In this document: positions 19,401 to 26,618 of the stretch, in pieces
Layout of the letters: the number at the start of each line of letters is the position of its first letter
How positions within the stretch are numbered: the first letter of the stretch is position 1
Assembly: GCA_020848095.1 (NCBI GenBank)
Contig: JADLAT010000017.1
Coordinates: 1-64,000, forward strand
From: Alphaproteobacteria bacterium
Lineage (GTDB): Bacteria; Pseudomonadota; Alphaproteobacteria; Micavibrionales; Micavibrionaceae
Direction: 5' to 3'
DNA length: 64,000 nt
Made by a program: the position numbers and the translations under genes
Notes under the pieces: generated by a model
The model's input: only the letters and a program-made list of their open reading frames with translations
Told to the model about the DNA's origin: nothing
Database searches by the model: none

Positions 19401-19428
19401 TCGGCGTCAAAAGACAAGCAGAGCGCAT
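16414..19428 (-). CDS. Large exported TPR-repeat protein
   Basis: The 1004-residue product has a signal peptide (LLTPIFLILFLFAQPDFAQA), a beta-rich N-terminal domain reminiscent of AMIN domains (about 30-125), a Pro/Ala/Lys-rich linker (about 125-200), a second beta-rich region and a long C-terminal array of helical tetratricopeptide-type repeats (from about 430 to 950). A short low-complexity Ala/Pro tail ends it. It is therefore a periplasmic scaffold, with AMIN-like parts often binding peptidoglycan. It lies 94 bases downstream of motB on the same strand. By analogy with PflA-type TPR scaffolds it might organise stators in the periplasm; this is inference. Confidence 0.75.
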   Translation of the reverse strand: MRSACLLTPIFLILFLFAQPDFAQAQAQERAAIRTGIHGEYSRLVFDWPKSVKYRLERPEPGTLVLHFEADSALDTSGFKSVPNVTGLRIVSEKPLSVSLSIPEKSRTRDMAAGSRIILDVYNPPEEAPASAPPPKKTAEKSAPAKDSVEKPVAKEATAEKTPDQSQAESASVPPPAAKEPEKPAPAETIKIKPSEQPTMVVLSSTQNFGLAVFELAGRLFIANDKSDLLTAPQISGPAAATIGQPETVPAEQGKVYAFKIPPAFKLMGQGKGPVWRVMMSPSMDEKDGAEPVRKEVKPEEAHSGALLIPLTGAQSVLDIVDEHSGRTIKAVTVTNAAAFSGRPRDFVEFSLLRAPIGLAVVPKVDDLKVEIVPEGVVISRPSGLTLVEEAMVHPPARLTGPSSSSAPRLFDFKGWQLGGLPALAENKSIILGGLNNEGAKIEGLLTLAKMYLSNAMGPEALGILRFAAQEMPALEDSPEFVALVGVADALSQHLEKAFSTLSREDLQLFVETGYWRAYTLAGLGDWQQAAAVLPDDVALLNDYPDVIVGRLGPALAEVALRAGNVELGTKILERVEAGRKALETPQLAALDYLKGELARQKGKLEEAKKLWKTLASGPDRLYRVRAGLALTRLGGERDAAANKKVIDALERLRYAWRGDELEAQVNYWLGRAYFESGDYIKGLKIMRDATTFAPGTDLAKRIAGDMVDLFTGLFLGGDFEKMSPLNAVTLYDQFSELVPLGDNGNQVVDRLAEYLVQAGLLERAGDLLAYQIEHRLTGEQSYKAAMRLAAIRLLDNQPAKALSILNLAAQKLETLPEELRTPKNYSDVALLKARALSRQGHPDKALALLGDMEQTPDVNRLRADIAWTASYWDDAAEALEDVISDRDLSLTRPLRTEDVDLLMRRGIALNLGGNRIELANMRQKYTDLMNQTEKGKVFEVITRPRQSSALADRETLLGIVSEVDLFADFLNSYKTNSATPPTPKASEPAAATAPSPGAAERAQ

Positions 19429-19522
19429 GTATTAAAGGTGGCATATGTTGTTCCGCAGAACAAGCGGGCGCGCATCACTTATCCGGATTTACCCGCCAGA
19501 TACGGCAAAACAGGTCATGCCC

Positions 19523-20329
19523 CTAGGGCGCAAACTCAAGTGGCTGTTTCTGGCTTCCGTCATCGCGCATAATTAAAAGATCAACACGGCGCGTCAAGGC
19601 AAGACGCTCGGCTTCAGGCATACCCTTGGGCAAATCCTGATAACGGCCATCGGCAAGCCCGCGAATAACCATAGGTTTAGTGTAGCCAATATTTTCTAAA
19701 ACCGCCGCCACATTCGCCGCCCGTGCCAATGAGAGCGTCCAGTTAGAATCAAAAACGCTTCCCTTCAATTCCGATACACGCGGGCCGGTATGACCGATGA
19801 CCTCCATCCTGTTGCGAATGCGCGACAATCCACCGCCAAGGGCAAACAGCGCTTTATGACCTTTTTCCGAGACCTCCGCTGCGCCGGGCGTAAAGAGGAG
19901 ATCCTCCGGCAGGGACACAACGAGATAATCCTTACCGGGAATCAGAATCACAGTATTTAACTGCTCGTCCTGCGCGATGATTTCGCCGAGAAGCGTGCTA
20001 AGATACCCCAGATTAAGCGCCTCACTGAACGATAATCTGCCTATATTTATCTCCTTTGGACCGGATTCGTACCACTCCGGGCTGCTTTCACCCGTGAGGC
20101 GACTGTTCAGACCTTGGGAGATATCCCTCCATTTATCTTCCGCCGGTGTGCTCATGGAATACATCAACACAAAAAATGTCAGCATCAACGCCATAATATC
20201 GGTGAACGTAATCAACCATAAGCTCACCCCCGCCTCTTCCTCTCCGGCGGCGTTTCGCCGTACTGAACAAATACTGCGCGGGGCGTATGTATTTGGCCCT
20301 TCCGATTCTTTTTCGAAACGATCACTCAT
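19523..20329 (-). CDS. motB: Flagellar stator protein MotB
   Basis: Peptidoglycan-anchored stator subunit. The 268 residues have a short cytoplasmic N-terminus, one membrane helix carrying the ion-binding Asp44 (LITFTDIMALMLTFFVLMYSMS), a plug/linker region and an OmpA-like peptidoglycan-binding domain (about 160-258; GHTGP, LSLARAANVAAVL, RRVDLLIM). It overlaps the upstream MotB-like gene by four bases. The matching motA is not adjacent but at 46.4 kb. Confidence 0.93.
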   Translation of the reverse strand: MSDRFEKESEGPNTYAPRSICSVRRNAAGEEEAGVSLWLITFTDIMALMLTFFVLMYSMSTPAEDKWRDISQGLNSRLTGESSPEWYESGPKEINIGRLSFSEALNLGYLSTLLGEIIAQDEQLNTVILIPGKDYLVVSLPEDLLFTPGAAEVSEKGHKALFALGGGLSRIRNRMEVIGHTGPRVSELKGSVFDSNWTLSLARAANVAAVLENIGYTKPMVIRGLADGRYQDLPKGMPEAERLALTRRVDLLIMRDDGSQKQPLEFAP

Positions 20330-20997
20330 GGATTTTTCTGCCCCGTATCCGCGACCATGCCTTCGGGGTGAAACGGTTCATGCCGCCGAAAATATAAGGT
20401 CAACATTCCCGCCTCTCCGGCGGAAAGGCCCGCCCCCATCAACCGCGCAGGAATCCCTGCGGTCTCAAGCCGTCCGGCGATGCTCACCAGAGCGGCGCTG
20501 GCCTTTTCCCCTTCTGCGGAATAGGGTTTTTCTTTCGTTTCCAGAACCATATCCATCCGGTAAGGTTCCACACCCTGCATTTGTTGGGTATCCAGCAAGG
20601 AAACCAGCATCGGCAAAAACCGTTTGCTCTCCGTGCCGGGCGTCAATTCTTCATTAATTTCTTTTTCAAAATCCTTGAACGCAAGACGAACAGCCAGCTC
20701 CGTTCCCAAACGATTCTGTTTTGTCTCCACGCCTTCAATCTGACTGCTGAAGAAACCTTCAACGCGCTGCACCGTACTGCCTTTTGACATTGCGTTCTGT
20801 GTGTCCTGATTTTGTGCAAGAGGAATACTCTCCCTCATGCCATGAAGCGGATCAGCGTTTTCCGTTCTAAATGCCAGCCCCAGACTATCCAGCACCGGGC
20901 GGGCTTTTGCGATCTCAAAGGTTGAAATGCTGTTCAACACAATGAAAAAGCATAACAGCACGATAAAAAGAGACAGGGCTAGGAATTGATTAACCAT
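20326..20997 (-). CDS. MotB-like membrane protein lacking the ion-binding aspartate
   Basis: A 223-residue protein with one N-terminal membrane helix (VNQFLALSLFIVLLCFFIVLN) followed by a periplasmic domain. Its overall plan copies MotB: helix, SISTFEIAKARPVLDSLGLAF linker and a C-terminal alpha/beta region resembling a worn OmpA domain. The helix has no acidic residue, so it cannot carry ions like MotB. It overlaps motB by four bases (ATGA type), indicating coupled production. It may be an accessory stator or a MotB partner. The ATG at 20997 is chosen over a TTG at 21003. Confidence 0.7.
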   Translation of the reverse strand: MVNQFLALSLFIVLLCFFIVLNSISTFEIAKARPVLDSLGLAFRTENADPLHGMRESIPLAQNQDTQNAMSKGSTVQRVEGFFSSQIEGVETKQNRLGTELAVRLAFKDFEKEINEELTPGTESKRFLPMLVSLLDTQQMQGVEPYRMDMVLETKEKPYSAEGEKASAALVSIAGRLETAGIPARLMGAGLSAGEAGMLTLYFRRHEPFHPEGMVADTGQKNP

Positions 20998-21075
20998 GAC
21001 CAATTATACGCCACGCAGGGCGCGTATAACAGCACAGAAATCAGATAAAATGAGAGGGCGCGTCCACAAACAGAC

Positions 21076-21681
21076 TCAAGCTTCGGAGAGTATCCGGTCT
21101 ATATCATCCTGAGAAATCGCGTTACCGGGAAGTTGCGGCCCGTTCAGCAGCTTTTCATCCGGAGATCTTGTATCCTCTTCCTCGCCGGCCTGCCCGCCCT
21201 TCCCGGAGGTCCCCAGTGCGGTTACCAGCTTTTCGACCTTGTCTTCAATCGTGCGCATTGTGCCCACGACCTTTTGAATGCGCTGCCCGGTTATATCCTG
21301 AAAAGAGCAGGCTTCATAAATTTTAATCACCTCGGCGGAAATTTTCTCCCCGGTTTCGTTACCCAGAGAAGAAGCCCCCTCTTCGATCAGATCACACGAA
21401 TCCATAATCCGGCCCGTGGCGTCCGCCGTGGCGGCGACAACGGCATCAAGCTCATCCGTGGCCGTGGGAATATGTTTCTCACTGATTTCATTGGCCCGTG
21501 TCGCGCCGATTTCGGCCCTGGCCTCCTCAATGATACGCTTTAACTCGATCAACTCCCCATATATGGCGGTAATCTGCTCGGTCCGCGGCTGCTCCGCTCT
21601 GGAGAGAACGGAGTTAATAATTTTGACGACCTGATCGCGACCATAGGACTGATCCTGCATCTTCGGCGAAACTTCTGTCAT
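21076..21681 (-). CDS. cheZ: Chemotaxis phosphatase CheZ
   Basis: Dephosphorylates CheY-P. The 201-residue helical protein has the catalytic-region signature EACSFQDITGQRIQKVV with the key Gln, about residues 130-146. Its C-terminal peptide ISQDDIDRILSEA (189-201) corresponds to the CheY-binding tail and closely resembles the N-terminal motifs of FliM and FliN in this window. It starts two bases after the cheY stop, so both come from one transcript. Confidence 0.88.
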   Translation of the reverse strand: MTEVSPKMQDQSYGRDQVVKIINSVLSRAEQPRTEQITAIYGELIELKRIIEEARAEIGATRANEISEKHIPTATDELDAVVAATADATGRIMDSCDLIEEGASSLGNETGEKISAEVIKIYEACSFQDITGQRIQKVVGTMRTIEDKVEKLVTALGTSGKGGQAGEEEDTRSPDEKLLNGPQLPGNAISQDDIDRILSEA

Positions 21682-21683
21682 GA

Positions 21684-22073
21684 TTAAAACTCCCCTAAAA
21701 CCGCAGAGATTTTCATTTTCAGTGTCTCAGCATTGAACGGCTTAACGATGTAATTGCTCACCCCCGCCTGCTTGGCCATAATAACGTTTTCCGTCTTGCT
21801 CTCTGCGGTGATCATGATAAAGGGTACGGCCTTAAAGCTTTCGCTGGAGGCCCGGATTTTTTTCAGCAGATCCAATCCGGTCACAGGCTCCATATTCCAG
21901 TCCGAAATCACCAGACCGTAAGGCTTATTCGTAAGTTTTTCATAGGCCATGCCGCCATCGGAGGCCTCATCCACATTGTTAAAACCCAGCTGTTTAAGCA
22001 GGTTTTTAATGATTCTGAGCATCGTGCTGTAATCATCCACGATCAGAACGTTCATATTTTTATCGACGGCCAC
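21684..22073 (-). CDS. cheY: Chemotaxis response regulator CheY
   Basis: Single-domain receiver of 129 residues that carries the chemotaxis signal to the flagellar switch. It has the acidic pair Asp13/Asp14, phosphoacceptor Asp58 (VISDWNMEP), the conserved Thr in MITAES and the Lys in VKPF. It lies directly upstream of cheZ and no other che genes are in the window. The 190 bases before it hold a terminator-like hairpin for the upstream transcript. Confidence 0.95.
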   Translation of the reverse strand: MAVDKNMNVLIVDDYSTMLRIIKNLLKQLGFNNVDEASDGGMAYEKLTNKPYGLVISDWNMEPVTGLDLLKKIRASSESFKAVPFIMITAESKTENVIMAKQAGVSNYIVKPFNAETLKMKISAVLGEF

Positions 22074-22144
22074 GTTGAATATCTCCCCGAAAAAACTTTA
22101 AAATAATTTAAAATTCTACAACACGAATTGTGAAAAGAAAAGGC

Positions 22145-22158
22145 GCAGCGAACGCTGC
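22145..22158 (-). terminator. Probable terminator of the fliM-motE transcript
   Basis: GCAGCG and CGCTGC form a perfect six-base-pair stem. On the minus strand it is followed by a T-rich stretch (CCTTTTCTTTTC). It lies about 105 bases after motE and before cheY, both on the minus strand, so it would isolate cheY-cheZ. Confidence 0.55.
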
Positions 22159-22263
22159 AAGGACCCTACTTAATTGCCAGTATTTAACGGGAATTGCAAG
22201 GGCTATGTGCTTTTTACTACCAAGTGTTGTGTATTTTAAGCGCCGGGAATGGTATTGTTTTCC

Positions 22264-22968
22264 CTAAGGTAGACTAGGGAGCTGCTTTTCTTCCGAAAGC
22301 ATAATGGTGACTGTCCGCGCACGCTCCGGGTTCATCGCCGCCAGAATAGGAGAAAGGCGACGCTCCGACATTTTGGAGACAACACTCACCAGAACATCCA
22401 GATCAAGCGTATCGAAAATCCGGGCGGCTTCCTTGGGTTTCATGTTTTCGTATATTTTGACCAGACTGGCAACACTTGCCTGCTCTTCCGCTGATTGCTT
22501 ATCCAAAAGCGTTTCGATCTGCCCGCGCAGCTGATTTAACTCCTGATATTTCAGATCCAGTTCCTGTTCCGCCGCCTTAAACAGGGCTTCGCGCGTTGCA
22601 AGATCCTGCTCACGCTTATCAAGCTCCTTTTGACGGGCGACAAGATCATCAAAGACCTCTTTTTTTACCTTTTCAAAGTCCGGCTCCTCATCACTGGCAT
22701 CCCGCCAGTCAATAGCAGCGGCAGCCGGCTTATTTTCCTCCGCCTTATGAGCCTCATCCGTTTTTTCCGGTGCCGCCGCTTCATTCTGCGCCACAGGCTT
22801 TTCCTCTGACGGCTTTTCTTCTTCGTGTGGCTTTGCCACGCTCTCAGCAAAGGCTGCACCGCTCAGTGACGATACACCTGTGGCAAAATCAACCAGCCGG
22901 ATGGAAAATGCCATCAAGACCACAACCACAAGGACCGGAATAATTTTAAACTGCGAAACGCCCGACAT
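22264..22968 (-). CDS. motE: MotE-family periplasmic motility protein
   Basis: The 234 residues begin with a membrane or signal segment (about 9-40), then a Glu/Lys/Ala-rich linker, a coiled coil (about 95-160) and a C-terminal MgtE_N-like domain (SLVKIYENMKPKEAARIFD to ILAAMNPERARTVTIML). This is the architecture of rhizobial MotE, a periplasmic chaperone for the MotC stator protein, and of similar proteins beside fliM in other alphaproteobacteria. It follows the DUF6468-type gene after three bases. Confidence 0.82.
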   Translation of the reverse strand: MSGVSQFKIIPVLVVVVLMAFSIRLVDFATGVSSLSGAAFAESVAKPHEEEKPSEEKPVAQNEAAAPEKTDEAHKAEENKPAAAAIDWRDASDEEPDFEKVKKEVFDDLVARQKELDKREQDLATREALFKAAEQELDLKYQELNQLRGQIETLLDKQSAEEQASVASLVKIYENMKPKEAARIFDTLDLDVLVSVVSKMSERRLSPILAAMNPERARTVTIMLSEEKQLPSLP

Positions 22969-22971
22969 AAT

Positions 22972-23556
22972 CTAGAAATGCCCTCCGCCCGTTATCTTTT
23001 TATTCTTTTTCAGGGCATTGTATAAATCTCTCTCGGCCTGAGAGGAAAACTCTTCCGGAGCCTGCGCCCAATCATCTTCTTCGGGCAGGCTGACATCGCG
23101 GTCCTGAATGGAGAAAGCCGGAGCATCCACATTCCCCCTATGGGCGGGCCTGTAAGGCTCTTCCGTTTTTTCATGAGAGGGCGCGCTGTCATAGTCATCC
23201 TCAAAACGCCCTTGCGCGGCTTTACGCGCACGCTCAGCCAGTTTTTCCAAACGAGAGGCCAGACCGTCGCCGGTGGCATTTATCATTTTCAGCTCATCAA
23301 CCATTTTCCGCGAGTCATGCAGCACATCTTCCAGATTGTCCGCAGCGGTGTTGCTGGATTTTCTTAACTCATCAATGGCGCGGTGCGCCTCATCAATATT
23401 GCGGCCAAGCTCCACAATCACCGCTTTCAAGGCCTCCCGATGCTCCCGGAAATTGTCCAAAGAGCGGCTCAGGCGCATCATGTAATACATGCCCCCGGCC
23501 AGCGCCAGCAGCAACACAAAATCCATAACCAGACTCAGTAAAGACATACTCATCAT
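22972..23556 (-). CDS. DUF6468-type membrane protein of the flagellar locus
   Basis: A 194-residue protein with one N-terminal membrane helix (LLSLVMDFVLLLALAGGMYYMM) and a long cytoplasmic coiled coil (about 30-120) followed by an acidic, disordered stretch. Proteins of this plan occur between fliM and motE in alphaproteobacteria and carry the DUF6468 label. Their function is unknown to me. It overlaps the fliM stop by four bases (ATGA), so translation is coupled. Confidence 0.75.
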   Translation of the reverse strand: MMSMSLLSLVMDFVLLLALAGGMYYMMRLSRSLDNFREHREALKAVIVELGRNIDEAHRAIDELRKSSNTAADNLEDVLHDSRKMVDELKMINATGDGLASRLEKLAERARKAAQGRFEDDYDSAPSHEKTEEPYRPAHRGNVDAPAFSIQDRDVSLPEEDDWAQAPEEFSSQAERDLYNALKKNKKITGGGHF

Positions 23557-24689
23557 TCCTCAGATTTTTCGGGTTCAAGGTATTTTTCAATCCGTACGGC
23601 AATATGATCCTGTTTTTGCCCCACCGGGCCGCGAAACATCGGAAAATCGCCGCAGCGCAGCTCCAGTTCATCAACAACCCGCGTGTTAAACATAATTTTT
23701 GAGCCGATTTTCCAGTTCAGCATTTCACCCAGAGGAACTACAGTTTCCCCCAATATGGCCTGAAGCTGCACATCGGTTTTGTAAAGCTCCTGCGTCAGGT
23801 GATTTTCCCAGATCGAATCGCGCCCGAATTTCTCCCCCATGAACATCTGCAACAGCAACTCACGGATAGGCTCCAGCGTTGCGTAGGGGATCAGCACTTC
23901 AATGCGACCACCGCGCTCCCCCATATCCACCCGCAAACGGGCCAGAACGCAGGCATTGCCGCTTTGGGAAATTGTCGCAAAACGCGGGTTTGTTTCCATA
24001 CGGTCCAGCGTAAAACTCACCGGAGAGAGCGGGTCGAAGGCGGAGGATAAATCCCCCATCGTCACATGCACCATTTTCTCGACCAGCTTTGTTTCAATCG
24101 TGGTATAGGGCCGTCCCTCAACCCGGATAGCGGGCGTGCCCTTTCTTCCGCCGAGCAACACATCAACGATCGAATAGATCAGGGCGCTGTCTGTTACCAA
24201 AAGGCCGTTATTGTCCCATTCATTGGCCTTGAACACCGAAAGCATGGCGGGCAAAGGGATGGAATTCATATAATCGCCGAAACGAACGGTTGAGACCTGA
24301 TCGAGGGAGACCTCCACGTTATCGGTTGTCAGATTGCGCAATGATGTCGACATCAAACGCACAAGCCGGTCGAACACGACATCGAGCATCGGCAGGCGTT
24401 CGTAATTCACCATCGCGGAATTAACAAGCGCCATCACACCCGATAGCTCGCCGTTCAGCGCACCGTCATCATCAAACCCCAGAAGAGAATCGATTTCTTC
24501 CTGATTGAGAATCCGGGTGCCGCCATCATAATCGCCACCGTCAAAGGCGGGAACGGCATCGGCGGCAATTTCTCCGCCGCCGCCCTCATCCGCAGCCGAA
24601 TCATCGCCGGCCATGGATTCCCATTCCTTCATCATGGCCTTTTCTTCGTCGCTCATTTCTCCGAGCTCTTGGGTGCCGGTATCGCTCAT
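23553..24689 (-). CDS. fliM: Flagellar switch protein FliM
   Basis: C-ring component that binds CheY-P and sets rotation direction. The 378 residues include a CheY-binding peptide ILNQEEIDSLLGF at 60-72. It is preceded by an unusual 58-residue acidic extension; this peptide is normally at the very N-terminus. The middle CheC-like domain and the C-terminal SpoA domain (VQLQAILGETVVPLGEMLNW) follow. It heads the fliM-DUF6468-motE run with overlapping stops and starts. Confidence 0.95.
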   Translation of the reverse strand: MSDTGTQELGEMSDEEKAMMKEWESMAGDDSAADEGGGGEIAADAVPAFDGGDYDGGTRILNQEEIDSLLGFDDDGALNGELSGVMALVNSAMVNYERLPMLDVVFDRLVRLMSTSLRNLTTDNVEVSLDQVSTVRFGDYMNSIPLPAMLSVFKANEWDNNGLLVTDSALIYSIVDVLLGGRKGTPAIRVEGRPYTTIETKLVEKMVHVTMGDLSSAFDPLSPVSFTLDRMETNPRFATISQSGNACVLARLRVDMGERGGRIEVLIPYATLEPIRELLLQMFMGEKFGRDSIWENHLTQELYKTDVQLQAILGETVVPLGEMLNWKIGSKIMFNTRVVDELELRCGDFPMFRGPVGQKQDHIAVRIEKYLEPEKSEE

Positions 24690-24799
24690 GCCTTCTTTAC
24701 TCTTGTTCTGACTCTTGTCTTGCGGGTGCGCCGCATCGTCATTTTCTACAGGTCATTTGAAAACCATGCAATTTTCATACCCGTCCAGATATTATAGCA

Positions 24800-25435
24800 T
24801 TATTGTATAAGAATTTCCTGTAACAGCACATCTTTGACCTTCACGGGCGCTGCGGCCTGGTTAACGCGCCAGAGCATTTCCATCTGCAATCTATAGATAC
24901 CGGCGGAACCCCGTAAATCCTTGACCCGTAATTCACGCAAATAGGATTGAAACTGGTCAATCACACGGGGGATGATCGCCTCAACCGCCGCGCGGTCTGA
25001 CGATTTCTCCAGCTCCAGCTGGACCGTCAATCGTAAGTAACGCGGCGTATCATCATCCGTATTCAAATTGACGATCATAGGCGGAATTTCAATAAAATTA
25101 CCGGATTTGGCCTCACCATGGCCGCCGCCTCCACCGCCATGACCGTCATCGGCCTTTTCAGCTTTTGCGCCGTGACCGTCTCCGGAATCCTCGCCATGCT
25201 CGCCGCCTTCTTCTGCGGCCTTATCACCGCCGCCCAGCATACCGGTGAAATACAAACCGGCCCCGGCCACCGCCAGCAGCAACACAGGCGCGGCTATAAA
25301 CAATATGAGCTTCTTTTTGCTCTTACCCTTGGCCTCACCACCTTCTGCGCCCTCTTCCCCTTCCGCGCCATCCGCAGCGGCTGCGCCCTCCAGGATTTCA
25401 GCTTCATTTTCTTTATCGGATTTTGCATCGGCCAT
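24800..25435 (-). CDS. fliL: Flagellar basal-body-associated protein FliL
   Basis: Single-pass inner-membrane protein that surrounds the stator and raises torque. It has 211 residues with a cytoplasmic acidic N-terminus, one membrane helix (KKLILFIAAPVLLLAVAGAGL), a His/Gly/Glu-rich flexible linker (HGEDSGDGHGAKAEKADDGH and on) and the periplasmic domain (FIEIPPMIVNLNTDDDTPRY to VKDVLLQEILIQ). The ATG at 25435 has GAGG upstream. A start at 25516 would add 27 odd residues. The His-rich linker might bind metal. Confidence 0.92.
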   Translation of the reverse strand: MADAKSDKENEAEILEGAAAADGAEGEEGAEGGEAKGKSKKKLILFIAAPVLLLAVAGAGLYFTGMLGGGDKAAEEGGEHGEDSGDGHGAKAEKADDGHGGGGGGHGEAKSGNFIEIPPMIVNLNTDDDTPRYLRLTVQLELEKSSDRAAVEAIIPRVIDQFQSYLRELRVKDLRGSAGIYRLQMEMLWRVNQAAAPVKVKDVLLQEILIQ

Positions 25436-25628
25436 AGTGTTTATGATCCTCATTGGAATTTTTAAAAGCGGCAATCTCAAGATAAAGATCCGCGGCCCCA
25501 TCATAAAACAAAACACTGCCCCCGTCTAACCGGGTGAGGTGTGTTTTCTTCATCCGCGCACAAAAAACCTTTATATGCCGCCGCGCCCTCTTTTTGTGGA
25601 AACGATATAGGGCTTTTAGGAAAATTTT

Positions 25629-25659
25629 GCCTGTACGCCCGCCCGGGCACAGGCCCCTT
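25629..25659 (+). other. GC-rich hairpin with T-run in the fliL-flgF intergenic region
   Basis: GCCTGT (25629-25634) pairs with ACAGGC (25649-25654), with a further GCCC/GGGC pairing inside, followed by CCCTTTTT. It looks like a plus-strand intrinsic terminator, but no plus-strand gene lies upstream in this 415-base gap (25436-25850). It could end a short unannotated transcript. The rest of the gap holds the sigma-54 promoter and the leader hairpin of flgF. Confidence 0.4.
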
Positions 25660-25730
25660 TTTCATTCCTTAGCCAGTGCCCCCTGATAAAAAACACCATT
25701 AAACATCTGAAAAACAACACTATTAAAATC

Positions 25731-25746
25731 TGGCACGGCACATGCA
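25731..25746 (+). promoter_or_regulatory. Sigma-54 promoter of the flgF operon
   Basis: TGGCACGGCACATGCA: -24 TGGCAC and -12 ATGCA with ten bases between GG and GC. Transcription would start near 25757, about 94 bases before flgF. FlbD, encoded at 48.1 kb, is the likely activator. Confidence 0.88.
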
Positions 25747-25771
25747 ACGTCTTTAGCGCAAGCATATGAAT

Positions 25772-25815
25772 TGCGGTGAGATCCCGGCCCCCCCTTGCCG
25801 GCAGATCTCACCGCA
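25772..25815 (+). promoter_or_regulatory. Long perfect hairpin in the flgF 5' UTR
   Basis: A 12-base perfect inverted repeat, TGCGGTGAGATC with GATCTCACCGCA, encloses a second stem CCGGC/GCCGG. It lies just after the predicted sigma-54 start and 36 bases before the flgF ATG. No T-run follows, so it is not a terminator. It may protect the mRNA or be an RNA control element. Confidence 0.6.
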
Positions 25816-25850
25816 GGGCTTAAAGACAGGAACAAGGAATTTAGAACGTC

Positions 25851-26576
25851 ATGGAAAACAGTATTTATCTCGGCCTATCCAGACAAATGGTCCTGCGCAA
25901 TAACATGGACATTGTGGCCAACAACATCGCGAACATGAACACCAGCGGCTATCGCGCGCAAAATCTGATGTTTGAGGAATATGTCAGCAAAGACAAGCAG
26001 GATTTTGACCCCATGTCCTTCGTTTATGACCGCGGACAATATAAAGACACTGCGCCGGGTTCTTTGACCCCCACGGGCAACCCGCTGGACATTGCGCTGA
26101 CCGGTCCCGGCTTTATCGGTGTGCAGGAACCGGGCGGCGCCATCGCCTATTCCAGAGCAGGCAGCCTGCAAACGGATGCCGCCGGGACATTGTTAAACTC
26201 GGCGGGCTATCCCGTGGCCTCCGCAGGCGGCGCGTCTATCGTCATCCCTCAGGGCTCCACGGAAATTAAAATTGATGCGCGCGGCGTCATCTCCAATCAA
26301 GATGGCCAGATCGGCCAGATCATGGTGGCCGAGTTTCAGAATCTTCAGACGCTAAAGCCTCTGGGCGACACGCTCTATCAAACAACCGAAGCCCCGCTTC
26401 CGGCGGAAAATACGCATGTCAAACAGGGCATGCTTGAGGGCTCCAACGTCAAACCCATTATCGAGATGACGCACATGGTTGAAACGCTGCGCTCTTACCA
26501 ATCCATACAAAATGTCCTGCAGACAGAAAATGACCGTCTGCGCGGCGCTATACAAAAACTGACCCGGCAGGGATAA
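25851..26576 (+). CDS. flgF: Proximal rod protein FlgF
   Basis: Rod protein of 241 residues. It has the N-terminal family helix RQMVLRNNMDIVANNIANMNTSGYRAQ, the central GNPLDIALTGPGFIGVQ, and the C-terminal EGSNVKPIIEMTHMVETLRSYQ helix. First gene of flgF-flgG-flgA-flgH. AAGGA precedes the ATG. Confidence 0.96.
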   Translation: MENSIYLGLSRQMVLRNNMDIVANNIANMNTSGYRAQNLMFEEYVSKDKQDFDPMSFVYDRGQYKDTAPGSLTPTGNPLDIALTGPGFIGVQEPGGAIAYSRAGSLQTDAAGTLLNSAGYPVASAGGASIVIPQGSTEIKIDARGVISNQDGQIGQIMVAEFQNLQTLKPLGDTLYQTTEAPLPAENTHVKQGMLEGSNVKPIIEMTHMVETLRSYQSIQNVLQTENDRLRGAIQKLTRQG

Positions 26577-26618
26577 AAACACAAGAACAACGAGCTTTAG
26601 CATTTAAGGAGAAAGACC

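Noticed and set aside
22081-22110. TTAA repeats before cheY considered as a CtrA box
   Set aside because: The spacing between TTAA halves is six, not seven, and no -10 sits at the 11-bp position.
22170-22200. Second TTAA pair in the motE-cheY gap considered as a CtrA box
   Set aside because: The spacer is ten bases.
24767-24782. Possible minus-strand sigma-54 site before fliM
   Set aside because: -12 TTGCA and spacing fit, but the -24 reads GGGTAT instead of TGGCAC, too weak beside the three good sites.
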